Assembly (NCBI RefSeq): GCF_027484945.1
Contig: NZ_JAIXRZ010000017.1
Location: forward strand, 22,714-86,713
Source of the DNA: Flavobacterium sp.
GTDB taxonomy: Bacteria; Bacteroidota; Bacteroidia; Flavobacteriales; Flavobacteriaceae
Direction of reading: 5' to 3'
DNA: 64,000 nt
The notes under the pieces were generated by a model. It ran no database searches, was not told the origin of the DNA, and worked only from the letters and a program-made list of their open reading frames with translations. Both the position numbers and the translations under genes were made by a program. Shown here piece by piece: positions 45,062 through 53,864 of the stretch. Every line of letters starts with the position of its first letter. The first letter of the stretch is position 1.

Positions 45062-45816
45062 CTAAACCACAGGAAAAAACGCCATTAATTGCATTGAAAT
45101 CGGTGTATAAAGCATACGGAACGCATACGGTGCTATCGGGTTTCAATTTGGACGTTTATCCCGGTGAACAAGTGGTACTGTTAGGACGATCGGGTTCGGG
45201 AAAATCGGTTGCCTTGAAGTGCATTGCAGGTTTGACAAAAGTCGATGCAGGGACAGTTCATTTAATGGGGCACGACATCACTTTCTATGACGAAAAACAC
45301 CTAAATCCATTGCGAAAACGAATGGGATTTTTGTTTCAAAACGCGGCGCTATACGACTCGATGTCGGTTGAAGAAAATTTAGCGTTTACGCTTCGGCACC
45401 ATGACCCGAGTTGGAGCAATCAAAAATTGGCAAAACGTATTAAAACCACATTGGAGAATGTAGGATTGGCCTCGGCTTTGCATCTCATGCCTTCAGAATT
45501 ATCGGGGGGTATGCGCAAACGTATCGGACTCGCACGAGCTTTAATTATTAATCCCGAAGTGATGTTGTATGACGAACCTACCGCAGGTTTAGACACACGG
45601 ACGGCTCAGGAAATTATCGACTTAATGTTGCGAATCAAATCAGAATACCACCCAACGGCAATTATCATAACACATGATTTACAATGTGCCGAACAAACAG
45701 GGGACCGTATTGTTGTTTTGAGTGAAGGAAAAATTATTCTTTCGGGGACCTTTTCCGAACTCGTACAAAGTTCACTCCCCGAAGTACAAGTCTTTTTTAA
45801 CCGAGCAACACGATGA
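45058..45816 (+). CDS. mlaF: MlaF-family ABC ATP-binding protein
   Basis: A 252-residue ATPase with Walker A GRSGSGKSV, signature ELSGGMRKRIGLARAL and Walker B VMLYDEPTAGLD. Met in the LSGGM signature is typical of Mla/MCE ATPases. It powers the lipid transporter with MlaE. It overlaps mlaE and mlaD by four bases each. Confidence 0.95.
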   Translation: MTKPQEKTPLIALKSVYKAYGTHTVLSGFNLDVYPGEQVVLLGRSGSGKSVALKCIAGLTKVDAGTVHLMGHDITFYDEKHLNPLRKRMGFLFQNAALYDSMSVEENLAFTLRHHDPSWSNQKLAKRIKTTLENVGLASALHLMPSELSGGMRKRIGLARALIINPEVMLYDEPTAGLDTRTAQEIIDLMLRIKSEYHPTAIIITHDLQCAEQTGDRIVVLSEGKIILSGTFSELVQSSLPEVQVFFNRATR

Positions 45817-46847
45817 CAACAACAAATCTACACTATTGGAAGTTGGGACTTTTTAGTTTTCTGGGACTGCTGCTATTGGTGGTTACGATTTATATTCTTG
45901 GATTTAACCAAAATTTATTTCGTTCCAGTTTTGTTCTCTATGCACGTTTTTCCAATGTGAGTGGTTTAAAACAAGGAAGCACTGTGCGTTTATCGGGAAT
46001 TAATGTTGGCACGGTAGCCCGAATCGAATTTGTATCAGATTCCTTGGTATTGGTTAAATTGTTTATTGATAAAGAAGCGCAACCGTTTTTGAAAACCGAT
46101 GCTTTAGCATCCATTGGATCAGATGGATTGGTAGGTGATAAAGTACTTGAACTCTCTGCAGGTAATTCAAAAAATCGGGGAATCCGCAACAATGACACCA
46201 TCTATTCTGTGGCTCCAATTCAGTGGGAAAGCTTATTAAAAAGCGTATTGAATAGTGCCAAAAATGCAGAAGTCATTACTAGTGAATGGAGTACTTTTAG
46301 TCGGCACTTAAATCGGGATAACGGACTCGTATACCAACTCATTCGAAGTGAATCGTTTGCTACATCTATTCGAACAAGTATTAACGAATTGCAGCAAAGC
46401 ACCCATGAATTAGCCTTGTTTACACCTTCACTAAACAACCCCAACGGTACGTTACATCATTTGCTCACCGACACAGAATGGAGTTCCCAAATGAGTCAAA
46501 CGCTAATCCATTTACAAACCACAAGTCAGCAGCTGGATACTTTTAGTAATGCCTTAAACCATGAAGACGGTCTCCTTTACCAACTCATAAGTAGTGACTC
46601 ACTCCAAAAAAGCGTCAACCAAACACTTACGAAGTTAGAAAAAACAGCAACCGAATTGCATCTATTTTCACAACGGATGAACCAATCCAATAATGTGCTC
46701 TCTAAATTGACCAATGATCCCAAACTGGCCCAACAAGTAGATAGCACAATCAATCATATAGACCGCGGTGTACGTGAATTTCGCGAACTTGAAAAAGCAG
46801 CGAAAGCGTCGGTACTCTTGCGGGGCTATTTTAAAAAAACAAAATAA
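45813..46847 (+). CDS. mlaD: MlaD/MCE-family lipid-binding protein
   Basis: A 344-residue protein with an N-terminal membrane anchor (residues 8-29) and one MCE domain at about 38-120 (VLYARFSNVSGLKQGSTVRLSGINVGTV). The C-terminal 190 residues are helical, with about four imperfect repeats of roughly 47 residues recognised by the pairs DNGLVYQLI, NGTLHHLL, EDGLLYQLI and NNVLSKLT. They probably form a long helical tube or needle. It is the periplasmic part of the transporter and the last gene of the overlapping usp-mlaE-mlaF-mlaD run. Confidence 0.92.
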   Translation: MTTTNLHYWKLGLFSFLGLLLLVVTIYILGFNQNLFRSSFVLYARFSNVSGLKQGSTVRLSGINVGTVARIEFVSDSLVLVKLFIDKEAQPFLKTDALASIGSDGLVGDKVLELSAGNSKNRGIRNNDTIYSVAPIQWESLLKSVLNSAKNAEVITSEWSTFSRHLNRDNGLVYQLIRSESFATSIRTSINELQQSTHELALFTPSLNNPNGTLHHLLTDTEWSSQMSQTLIHLQTTSQQLDTFSNALNHEDGLLYQLISSDSLQKSVNQTLTKLEKTATELHLFSQRMNQSNNVLSKLTNDPKLAQQVDSTINHIDRGVREFRELEKAAKASVLLRGYFKKTK

Positions 46848-46864
46848 CCTTAATCTAATTTATT

Positions 46865-47254
46865 ATGAGAGCTTTAAAGAAAATGGCCATTTGGATGGAT
46901 TATTCCAAAGCCTACATCATTGAATTCACCGACAAAGCGCGTGAAGTAGACATTATTGAAGTTCGTCGCGATCAAAACAACTACGATGAAAATCCACATC
47001 TGAACCATCAGAATCAGGTAAAAGAAGAAAACCGCAAAGCGTATTTTAAAAAGTTGTCCCAATATATGGATGGCTCAGATAAAGTATTGCTTTTTGGTCC
47101 AACGGAAGCCAAAAATGAACTCTCTAATTTATGGCAAGAAAAAGAACAGCATTCCTTAAAAGATATGGATATCATTACAACCGGTCGTTTAAGTGAAAAC
47201 CAACGGTGTCGATTTGTAAACAATTATTTTTTACAAACGCAATTAACGACTTAA
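46865..47254 (+). CDS. Small protein, possibly eRF1 domain 1/host-attachment-like fold
   Basis: A 129-residue cytosolic protein. The N-terminus KKMAIWMDYSKAYIIEF and the later VLLFGPTEAKNELSNLWQ resemble small eRF1-domain-like or 'host attachment' proteins, found in other bacteria in stress clusters with BON, Usp and Hsp20 genes. No catalytic residues are obvious. It lies 17 bp after mlaD and is probably the last gene of the large operon. The start could also be the Met at 46883. Confidence 0.65.
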   Translation: MRALKKMAIWMDYSKAYIIEFTDKAREVDIIEVRRDQNNYDENPHLNHQNQVKEENRKAYFKKLSQYMDGSDKVLLFGPTEAKNELSNLWQEKEQHSLKDMDIITTGRLSENQRCRFVNNYFLQTQLTT

Positions 47255-47275
47255 AACACTACTTAATCCAACAAA

Positions 47276-47312
47276 AAAGGTCCGCATTATCCTAGGAGTA
47301 ATACGGACCTTT
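47276..47312 (-). terminator. Terminator of the membrane-protein gene, possibly bidirectional
   Basis: AAAGGTCCG and CGGACCTTT arms with inner ATTA/TAAT pairing. The T run is stronger on the minus strand (six Ts), where it follows the gene at 47333. Confidence 0.82.
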
Positions 47313-47332
47313 GTATGATTAAAAAATACAAA

Positions 47333-47998
47333 TCATATATTCAATTGGATACCCTCATCTTCAATTTTAACTTCTAGTAAAACTACATATACCGCAACCG
47401 CTAAGGCAACGGCTAAAAGTGGGGTAAAAAATATAAAATCATTATGATTTTGATAGATTATATAAGTGTAGGCAACTGCTAAAACCCCTCCAAAAAGCCA
47501 TACCCGTCGGGTATATGCGATAAATGCAGGCAATACGGTAGTGGTAATCCATAAGTAAACGCCAAACTTTTGAAAAAAACCACGAATGGGCTGAACAAAA
47601 TAGAGATGGTCTTCTACAATATGAACTTCTACATTGTAAAAAATAATATCCCAGGTAGTCAAAAGCGCCACAACTATCCCTAGATAGATAAAGAAATTTA
47701 ATACTTTTCGAATACTCCATGTAACTTCCATTCGTTGCAAAGCAAAAGGCACCCATATAGGCCATATAACTTGCGATAGAATCACTAACAATAAAGTAAA
47801 AAAATCATTAAGGAAAAATAGTGAAGGATACTGTACCGAAATTATAATTATCGCGGCACTAAATTGTTCCAAAGCCAATAAAATAGGCAACAAGGCAAAT
47901 GCGCAATACCGGGGGCCAATTAATTTTTGATACCCTAAAAATGCAAGTACAGAAAGTACAACTCCGGTAATCAAATGTAAAATAGCTGAATTATCCAT
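47333..47998 (-). CDS. Seven-helix membrane protein of unknown function
   Basis: A 221-residue integral membrane protein with about seven hydrophobic segments (near 6-22, 30-52, 60-85, 98-116, 145-165, 170-185 and 190-210). It resembles small uncharacterised membrane proteins of the DUF6629 kind, but I am not sure of that. There is no retinal-binding Lys in the last helix, so it is not a rhodopsin. It is divergent from the receiver-CRP regulator gene and shares with it a region holding an FNR-like site. Confidence 0.7.
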   Translation of the reverse strand: MDNSAILHLITGVVLSVLAFLGYQKLIGPRYCAFALLPILLALEQFSAAIIIISVQYPSLFFLNDFFTLLLVILSQVIWPIWVPFALQRMEVTWSIRKVLNFFIYLGIVVALLTTWDIIFYNVEVHIVEDHLYFVQPIRGFFQKFGVYLWITTTVLPAFIAYTRRVWLFGGVLAVAYTYIIYQNHNDFIFFTPLLAVALAVAVYVVLLEVKIEDEGIQLNI

Positions 47999-48056
47999 AA
48001 TGAAGAAGTTAGGTAGTTTGGACTACCAAATTACAGATACACTAAAAGCAAATAAA

Positions 48057-48068
48057 TGATTAAAATCA
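48057..48068. promoter_or_regulatory. FNR-like palindrome in the divergent region
   Basis: TGAT-TAAA-ATCA, matching the FNR core TGAT-N4-ATCA. It lies 59 bp upstream of the membrane-protein gene and 162 bp upstream of the regulator gene. Confidence 0.5.
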
Positions 48069-48230
48069 ATAAAATTAGTGATACTCGACAATTTTAAATA
48101 TGATTTTATTTTAGAATTTTAATATAACTTAATTTAATATGAGTCATAAAAAAATAAAGGTCAAAAAAAAGCAATGAGCCAAATATTATAACTATATTGC
48201 AGATTTTGTAAATTTTTAAATACAAATTAT

Positions 48231-49286
48231 ATGCCTATGAATCGAATTTTAATTATCATTGAAAACCGAGAAAATCGGCAATACCTCAACGATTTACTTT
48301 CAATGGCTAGCTACAATGTTATTGACGCTAAAAGCGGAATTGAAGGTATACAAATGGCAACTTCAGCACAACCGGATATCATCCTTTGTGATTTATTAAT
48401 GAAAGAAACCGATGGGTATGAAGTACTTGTTGCACTATCGCAAAATGCAATAACCTCAACGATTCCCTTTGTATTTTTAAGCGATGAATTAAAAAAAACA
48501 TACTTCCGAAAGGGGATGGAAATGGGCGCCGATGATTTTATTTGTCGACCCTTTGATGATGCACAACTCTTGAATGCAATAGCTACGCGTCTAAAAAAAC
48601 ACGAAATACAACTGGAGTATTTTAAATCCCAACAGCCAAACCATAGCGCTACTCCCAACTTCTTTCAAGGAAAAGTAGCGTTGGACTTAATGCGGGAACA
48701 GTCCCAAATACGCAAAATCAAAAAAAAACAAGTCCTTTTTTATGAGGGCGACAAAGTAATCGGGATTTACTATATCCATAAAGGTGCTATAAAAATCACA
48801 AAAATAGCGCAAGATGGTCGCGAACTCACTGTTCGTATCCATTCGGCTGGGGAGTACATCGGACTCCATAGCTTGTATGCGGAACAAAACCACTCAGACA
48901 ATGCCGAAGCCATGTCGGATTGTGAAATTAGTATACTACCTCTACATGAATTTGAAAGTTTAATCGAACATCATCCCGAAATTGCTGCCAAGTTTATCAA
49001 AATACTATCCCAAGAATCCAATCAAATTGAAGAACATTTAATTCGTATAGCTTATGACTCCGTGCGCAAACGAATCGCTAATTCGTTGATCAGTTATTTT
49101 AAAACCTACTGCGCAGAAGGGCAAAGCATTCATTTGAGCAGAAACGAATTGGCCAATATTTCAGGAACAACGCCTGAAACCGTAAGTCGTACTTTGACCG
49201 ATTTTGAAAACGAGGGTCTCATTCGAAAAGAACTCAGTCGTATTGTGATTGTTCAACCACAAAAACTTTCAAATCTGAAAAATTAA
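48231..49286 (+). CDS. Receiver-CRP/FNR fusion transcription regulator
   Basis: A 351-residue protein. A receiver domain (1-125) has a phosphoacceptor-like Asp54 (IILCDLLM), but the conserved Lys of the switch is Arg106 (CRPF). A cyclic-nucleotide-binding domain (about 150-265: KKQVLFYEGDKVIGIYYIHKGAIKI) follows, then a winged helix (LSRNELANISGTTPETVSRTLTDFENEGLI). The recognition helix has E..SR as in FNR rather than RE..GR as in CRP, so it should read TTGAT half-sites. No iron-sulfur cysteines are seen. It is the likely regulator of the surrounding stress island. Confidence 0.9.
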   Translation: MPMNRILIIIENRENRQYLNDLLSMASYNVIDAKSGIEGIQMATSAQPDIILCDLLMKETDGYEVLVALSQNAITSTIPFVFLSDELKKTYFRKGMEMGADDFICRPFDDAQLLNAIATRLKKHEIQLEYFKSQQPNHSATPNFFQGKVALDLMREQSQIRKIKKKQVLFYEGDKVIGIYYIHKGAIKITKIAQDGRELTVRIHSAGEYIGLHSLYAEQNHSDNAEAMSDCEISILPLHEFESLIEHHPEIAAKFIKILSQESNQIEEHLIRIAYDSVRKRIANSLISYFKTYCAEGQSIHLSRNELANISGTTPETVSRTLTDFENEGLIRKELSRIVIVQPQKLSNLKN

Positions 49287-49348
49287 AAACATGAGGAATA
49301 TCATTTTTTCTAATGATGTAAAACAAGGATAAAGAAGGAGGGCTACCC

Positions 49349-49356
49349 TAACTTTG
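49349..49356 (+). promoter_or_regulatory. -7 element of hsp20
   Basis: TAACTTTG matches TAnnTTTG and ends 21 bases before ATG 49378. An in-frame ATG at 49360 would be at the transcript start. Confidence 0.5.
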
Positions 49357-49377
49357 ACTATGCAAAATCCAGAAATC

Positions 49378-49827
49378 ATGTTTACAAATCACGAATTAAA
49401 AATTCATTCCAATACCTCACATGAGGCAGTGTTGCTCCAAACTAATCCTTGGGATGAACTTTTAAGCGAACCATTTTCGAGACAGGATATCCGTTCCTTA
49501 TCTCCGGCAACCAATATTTATGAATATGAAAATCAATTCATAATTATTATGGCTATTCCGGGGTTAGAGAAAAAAGATTTTGTAATTCATGTCAAAAAAA
49601 ACCGAATTACCGTACAGGTACAAAAAGATGCACCACTTGTGCAAAAAAAGTCACGACCCTTGTTGCTGGAATTTAATTTCAACACTTTATATCGTACTTT
49701 CCTTTTGCCCGATGGTCTTCAAACGGATAATATTACGGCGAGTTATGCTGAGGGCATACTTCAACTAATAGTACCTAAGTTTGAAACAGGAACGCATTTC
49801 CCTGTTCAAGAAATACCAGTGCGGTAA
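49378..49827 (+). CDS. Small heat-shock protein, Hsp20/alpha-crystallin
   Basis: A 149-residue chaperone that binds unfolding proteins. The alpha-crystallin domain covers about 45-138, with ATNIYEYENQFIIIMAIPGL, ITVQVQKDA and the conserved end ASYAEGILQLIVPK. The C-terminal tail holds the IPV-type motif (EIPVR) used in oligomer assembly. ATG 49378 is preferred on promoter position; ATG 49360 would add six residues. It stands 91 bp after the regulator gene and is followed by a terminator. Confidence 0.92.
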   Translation: MFTNHELKIHSNTSHEAVLLQTNPWDELLSEPFSRQDIRSLSPATNIYEYENQFIIIMAIPGLEKKDFVIHVKKNRITVQVQKDAPLVQKKSRPLLLEFNFNTLYRTFLLPDGLQTDNITASYAEGILQLIVPKFETGTHFPVQEIPVR

Positions 49828-49846
49828 TTTGTTTTTGACGGATCTT

Positions 49847-49870
49847 AAATCCCGCAGTAGCGGGATTTTT
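49847..49870 (+). terminator. Terminator of hsp20
   Basis: AATCCCGC-AGTA-GCGGGATT with a perfect stem and a T run. Confidence 0.92.
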
Positions 49871-49890
49871 GATTTTAAAACCTATAAATT

Positions 49891-50310
49891 ATGCAAAAAA
49901 TAGCCCCTTACCTCATCCCCTTTATGGTTGCATTTTTAAGTACGCAACAATGCCAAGAACCAACACCCTTCGAATCTGAACTCGATGGAGCAGTTGAAAA
50001 ATGCCACGGTACTGCTGCCATTCTCCAAAACCAGTTGGCATCATGCCAAACAGGATTAGACTCTTTGGCCGTTCACCTCCATCAGTTGCCCTCTGGCGCA
50101 GTTAAAAAAAAGGGACGGATACTATACCAGCAAAGCATTCGTAAAATGTATTCCCTACAAAAATCGGCCGACTCATTAGCCGCTTTTCAAACTACGTGCT
50201 CCGATTGGAAAAGAAAGGCCGTGCGACAAAAAGCAACAGCACTCCTTCACGCACTGATCGAATTGAATGGGACCATCGAAGAATGTGAACAAACAATTAT
50301 CGAAAATTAG
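49891..50310 (+). CDS. Small Cys-containing, probably exported helical protein
   Basis: A 139-residue protein with an N-terminal hydrophobic stretch ending in STQQC, which may be a weak lipobox. The rest is helical with coiled-coil character and further cysteines at roughly 38, 52, 108 and 132, which could form disulfides in the periplasm. No family is recognised. It starts 21 bp after the hsp20 terminator and is 26 bp upstream of the P-type ATPase. Confidence 0.65.
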   Translation: MQKIAPYLIPFMVAFLSTQQCQEPTPFESELDGAVEKCHGTAAILQNQLASCQTGLDSLAVHLHQLPSGAVKKKGRILYQQSIRKMYSLQKSADSLAAFQTTCSDWKRKAVRQKATALLHALIELNGTIEECEQTIIEN

Positions 50311-50336
50311 TCATTAGCAATCGAAACCCTTGCAGT

Positions 50337-52802
50337 ATGCTTAAAACCGGATTAACATCGAAAACAGTACGTGAAAAACACCTGCAATGGGGATACAACG
50401 AATGGCCCGATGCAAAAGAACCGCATTTTGCAACACAATTACTCAAAATGCTCAAGGAACCGGTCATACTTTTATTGATTGCGTGCAATGTCCTTTATCT
50501 AATTATTGGAAATGTAATTGAAGGAATGGCACTAACACTGTCGCTTTTACTGATGATAGCCATCAGTTATTACCAATTTCGAAAAACCAGAAAAACACTA
50601 GCCGCATTAAAAGAATTACAGACCCCTTTTGTTGAAGTTATCCGTGATGGTGAAATACAACGCATCCCTGGAAGAGAATTGGTACCCGGTGATCTTTTAA
50701 ATATCCAAGAAGGTACGCGAATTGGAGCCGATGCCCAACTTTTAATGGCAACCCATTTACTTATTGACGAATCGTTGATTACCGGCGAATCGTTAGCAAT
50801 TTCCAAAGCTGTCAATGACTTACTTATTGGCGGTACGGTGGTTATTCGCGGAAAAGGACAAGCATTGGTAACCGCTATTGGCACTTCGGGCACGTTGGGT
50901 AAAATGGGTGGCATCCTTAATGATACCCCTACTACCCCCTCATTAGGTCAAAAAGAGATGAACCAACTCATTCGTTTGTTTTTTAGTATTGGGATGGTAT
51001 ATACTTTTTTTATAGTGCTGTATCTAACCCAAACACGAGAAAATTTTACCACAGCGTTACTCACCGGACTGTCGACCGCTATTGCAATCATACCTGAGGA
51101 ATTTCCGGTGGTATTTTTTTTATTTACCGCTTTTGGTGCTTGGCGATTGGCCCAAATAAAAATTATAGTACAAGCTCCAGAAACTTTAGAAACCTTGGGA
51201 ACCATTACAGTTGTTGGTTTTGATAAAACGGGAACGTTAACTGAAAACCGAATGGCAATTGAAAAAATAGCCACGCCCGAAGGAGTCGTTAAAACGGCCA
51301 ATACAAAAAAAGGATGGGATACCGCCAGTCGTAATGTATTAACTACTGCAGCCCTTGCAACCCAAGAAATGAAAACCGATGCTATTGACCGTGCACTTAT
51401 ACAATGGCAACTTGAACAAGATTCAAAAGACTTTTTACCGCAATCAATTCATGAATTTACAGTTGCATCCGACTTTCCAGCAACTGCACAAATTCATGCA
51501 CTAAATTCAACGCTTGAAAAGTATCAAATCACACTTAAAGGGGCTCCAGAATGGGTTGTAGACCATTGTAAAGCAAGCAAAGATGAAAAAAATCGGTGGC
51601 TCAAAATTTTGGATGAATTGGTTCACGATGGGTACCGTGTTATTGGCGTAGCACAAATTACGGAATGGACCCAACCTATCCCTAAAACTATAACCAACCT
51701 GGCGTATACTTTTAAAGGATTTATTGCTTTTGCCGACCCTATTCGTCCCGAAGCAGAAGCGGTAGTTGAAACGTGTAGGAAAGCAGGTATTCGAACACTG
51801 ATCATCACGGGCGATCATCCGATCACCGCACAGCATATTGCCCGACAATTGAATTGGGATAACTTAAATTGTATTGATGGGTTTCAAATTGAAGCAATGA
51901 ATGATGAATCGCTTCAAAAAGTGATAAAAACGCATAGCTTATTTGCACGAATTCGATTTGCAGAAAAAATACGAATAATCGAAGCTTTAAAACAAACGGG
52001 AGAAATTGTAGCCATGACAGGTGATGGTGTTAACGATGCTGGTGCGTTACGCGCAGCTCAAGTAGGCATTGCTATGGGACAAAAAGGCACCGATGTAGCA
52101 CGCGAAGCCGCCGCATTAATTTTATTAGAAGATAATTTGAATGCCTTACCCAAAGCAATTCTCTTGGGAAGAAGAGTCTTCGACAATATTAAAAAAGCAT
52201 TTGGATTTATTATTGCCGTTCATATTCCAATTTTAACCGTTACGCTTATTCCCATAGTCAATACAGCGGTTCCATTGTTGCTTTTCCCAATGCATATTGT
52301 TTTTTTAGAATTAATTATTGATCCAGTTTGTGCCGTTGCATTTGAAAATGAAGTTGAAGAAAAAAACTGCATGACCGAACCTCCACGAGCTCGAAAAAAA
52401 CGATTTATCGACAAGTCGCTTTGGATTTCGGGAATCATTAAAGGAGGATTGATGGCACTCGTAATGCTGACCCTTTTTACGCACTATTTGTATCATGGAT
52501 ATTCAGAAAATTCACTTCGGGCAATTATTTTTTTATGCCTCATTACCTCTGCGGTCGTATTAACCCTGAATATGATTTCGAAAACACGAGCCTTATGGAA
52601 TCTATTTAAAGAACCTAATTTTCCACTTATTGGAATTGTAATGACAACGAGTTTAGTCACACTAATCGTCTATAAATTTGGTTTATTCCAACAAATTTTT
52701 CAAATCGAATCACTTCCCAATCAAACTTTAGGGGTGATCCTTGGGAGTTATATCGCAGCATTCATTCTACTCGAATGGAAAAAAATTGTAGCGCTCTTTT
52801 AA
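50337..52802 (+). CDS. P-type cation-transporting ATPase (P2/CtpF-like)
   Basis: An 821-residue pump with the phosphorylated Asp296 in DKTGTLT, actuator loop ITGES, MTGDGVNDAGALRAAQVGIAMG hinge and IPEEFP in transmembrane helix 4. The N-terminal cation-ATPase segment is present and there are no heavy-metal-binding domains. It resembles the Ca2+/CtpF class of P2 ATPases rather than copper or zinc pumps, so calcium or another divalent cation is the likely substrate. Ten membrane segments fit the class. Dormancy regulons in mycobacteria contain a similar pump. Confidence 0.9.
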   Translation: MLKTGLTSKTVREKHLQWGYNEWPDAKEPHFATQLLKMLKEPVILLLIACNVLYLIIGNVIEGMALTLSLLLMIAISYYQFRKTRKTLAALKELQTPFVEVIRDGEIQRIPGRELVPGDLLNIQEGTRIGADAQLLMATHLLIDESLITGESLAISKAVNDLLIGGTVVIRGKGQALVTAIGTSGTLGKMGGILNDTPTTPSLGQKEMNQLIRLFFSIGMVYTFFIVLYLTQTRENFTTALLTGLSTAIAIIPEEFPVVFFLFTAFGAWRLAQIKIIVQAPETLETLGTITVVGFDKTGTLTENRMAIEKIATPEGVVKTANTKKGWDTASRNVLTTAALATQEMKTDAIDRALIQWQLEQDSKDFLPQSIHEFTVASDFPATAQIHALNSTLEKYQITLKGAPEWVVDHCKASKDEKNRWLKILDELVHDGYRVIGVAQITEWTQPIPKTITNLAYTFKGFIAFADPIRPEAEAVVETCRKAGIRTLIITGDHPITAQHIARQLNWDNLNCIDGFQIEAMNDESLQKVIKTHSLFARIRFAEKIRIIEALKQTGEIVAMTGDGVNDAGALRAAQVGIAMGQKGTDVAREAAALILLEDNLNALPKAILLGRRVFDNIKKAFGFIIAVHIPILTVTLIPIVNTAVPLLLFPMHIVFLELIIDPVCAVAFENEVEEKNCMTEPPRARKKRFIDKSLWISGIIKGGLMALVMLTLFTHYLYHGYSENSLRAIIFLCLITSAVVLTLNMISKTRALWNLFKEPNFPLIGIVMTTSLVTLIVYKFGLFQQIFQIESLPNQTLGVILGSYIAAFILLEWKKIVALF

Positions 52803-52870
52803 TAAAAATTGATAGGCGATGTATATCATGAATACGAAGCCAAATTCAAAATTCAAAACAGCCAATAAAC

Positions 52871-53767
52871 TTAAAAATACCCTTTTGTAGGGATCTCAAT
52901 CTGGTATTTCTTCTTATTGGGATTTGCCAACTTTTTATCGCGCAACCACGGATTGTGGATTTTTAGAATTTTATAATTTACGCCTTGCATCTTAGCAAAC
53001 TTGGCCAAATCTGTAATCGAACTGTCTACTTCAATAATCTTTGTAGGTAAATTTTCATACAATTCGTGTTGACTCACATCAAAACCGTAAAGATCTGGAT
53101 GTTGCATGATTTCTTTTAATGCTAAAATACGGAAGACATACCGATGGGTCTCATCGGTTAACAATAAATCATAATAATTGGTAACGTCTTGTTCTTCCAA
53201 TTTTTTTGACACTCCATTCATCCCTCCATTATAACTCGCAGCGGCTATTGTCCAAGAACCAAATTTATTTTTGGCGGCCAATAAATACTTACAAGCCGCT
53301 TCAGTCGACTTTTGTAAATGATAGCGCTCGTCTACGGTTTCACTAACCTCCATTCCCTTTTCTTTTGCAGTATCGGTCATAAACTGCCAAACACCTCGCG
53401 CCCCCGATGCTGAAACGGCATTGGTTAACGCACTTTCAATAACTGCCAAGTATTTAAAATCATCTGGAACTCCATATTGCTTTAAAATGGGTTCAATAAC
53501 TGGGAAAGCACGATTGGCGCGCTTCATAATTAAAAGTGTTGACGAATGCAAATTGGCGTTAACTAACAGTTCACGATCAAAACGCTCTTTTACATCGGCG
53601 ATATGTAATGGGGTGGGCTCACCCGCAAAATCTACTTTGGGTGGGAAATATTGTGCCGTACCTTCTTTCAATAATTTCTGACGTTCTTCGCCCGAAATCG
53701 AAAATACAAACAATCCTGTGACTATTACGGCCAACGCTCCGGTGGCCATCCATTGAAACAGTTTCAT
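52871..53767 (-). CDS. Membrane-bound lytic transglycosylase (SLT domain)
   Basis: A 298-residue peptidoglycan-cleaving enzyme. An N-terminal membrane segment is followed by a Slt-type lysozyme domain at about 95-225. The catalytic Glu is in YLAVIESALTN, followed by GARGVWQFM and AAASYNGGM. The C-terminal 60 residues (ITDLAKFAKMQGVNYKILKIHNPWL) look like a degenerate LysM-like part of MltD. It cuts glycan strands in the periplasm. Confidence 0.9.
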   Translation of the reverse strand: MKLFQWMATGALAVIVTGLFVFSISGEERQKLLKEGTAQYFPPKVDFAGEPTPLHIADVKERFDRELLVNANLHSSTLLIMKRANRAFPVIEPILKQYGVPDDFKYLAVIESALTNAVSASGARGVWQFMTDTAKEKGMEVSETVDERYHLQKSTEAACKYLLAAKNKFGSWTIAAASYNGGMNGVSKKLEEQDVTNYYDLLLTDETHRYVFRILALKEIMQHPDLYGFDVSQHELYENLPTKIIEVDSSITDLAKFAKMQGVNYKILKIHNPWLRDKKLANPNKKKYQIEIPTKGYF

Positions 53768-53864
53768 AAGTGTCTTTTTTATTAGTCAACGTATTTACCG
53801 TGCGTTTCGTGTATGCTACGTTGGAATGTATTCACAAAACTACAAATTTCAAACCAAAACCTGA

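Noticed and set aside
47333..47998. Microbial rhodopsin, suggested by seven membrane helices in a carotenoid-making organism
   Set aside because: The last helix lacks the retinal-binding Lys and the third lacks the DTE/NDQ-type motif.
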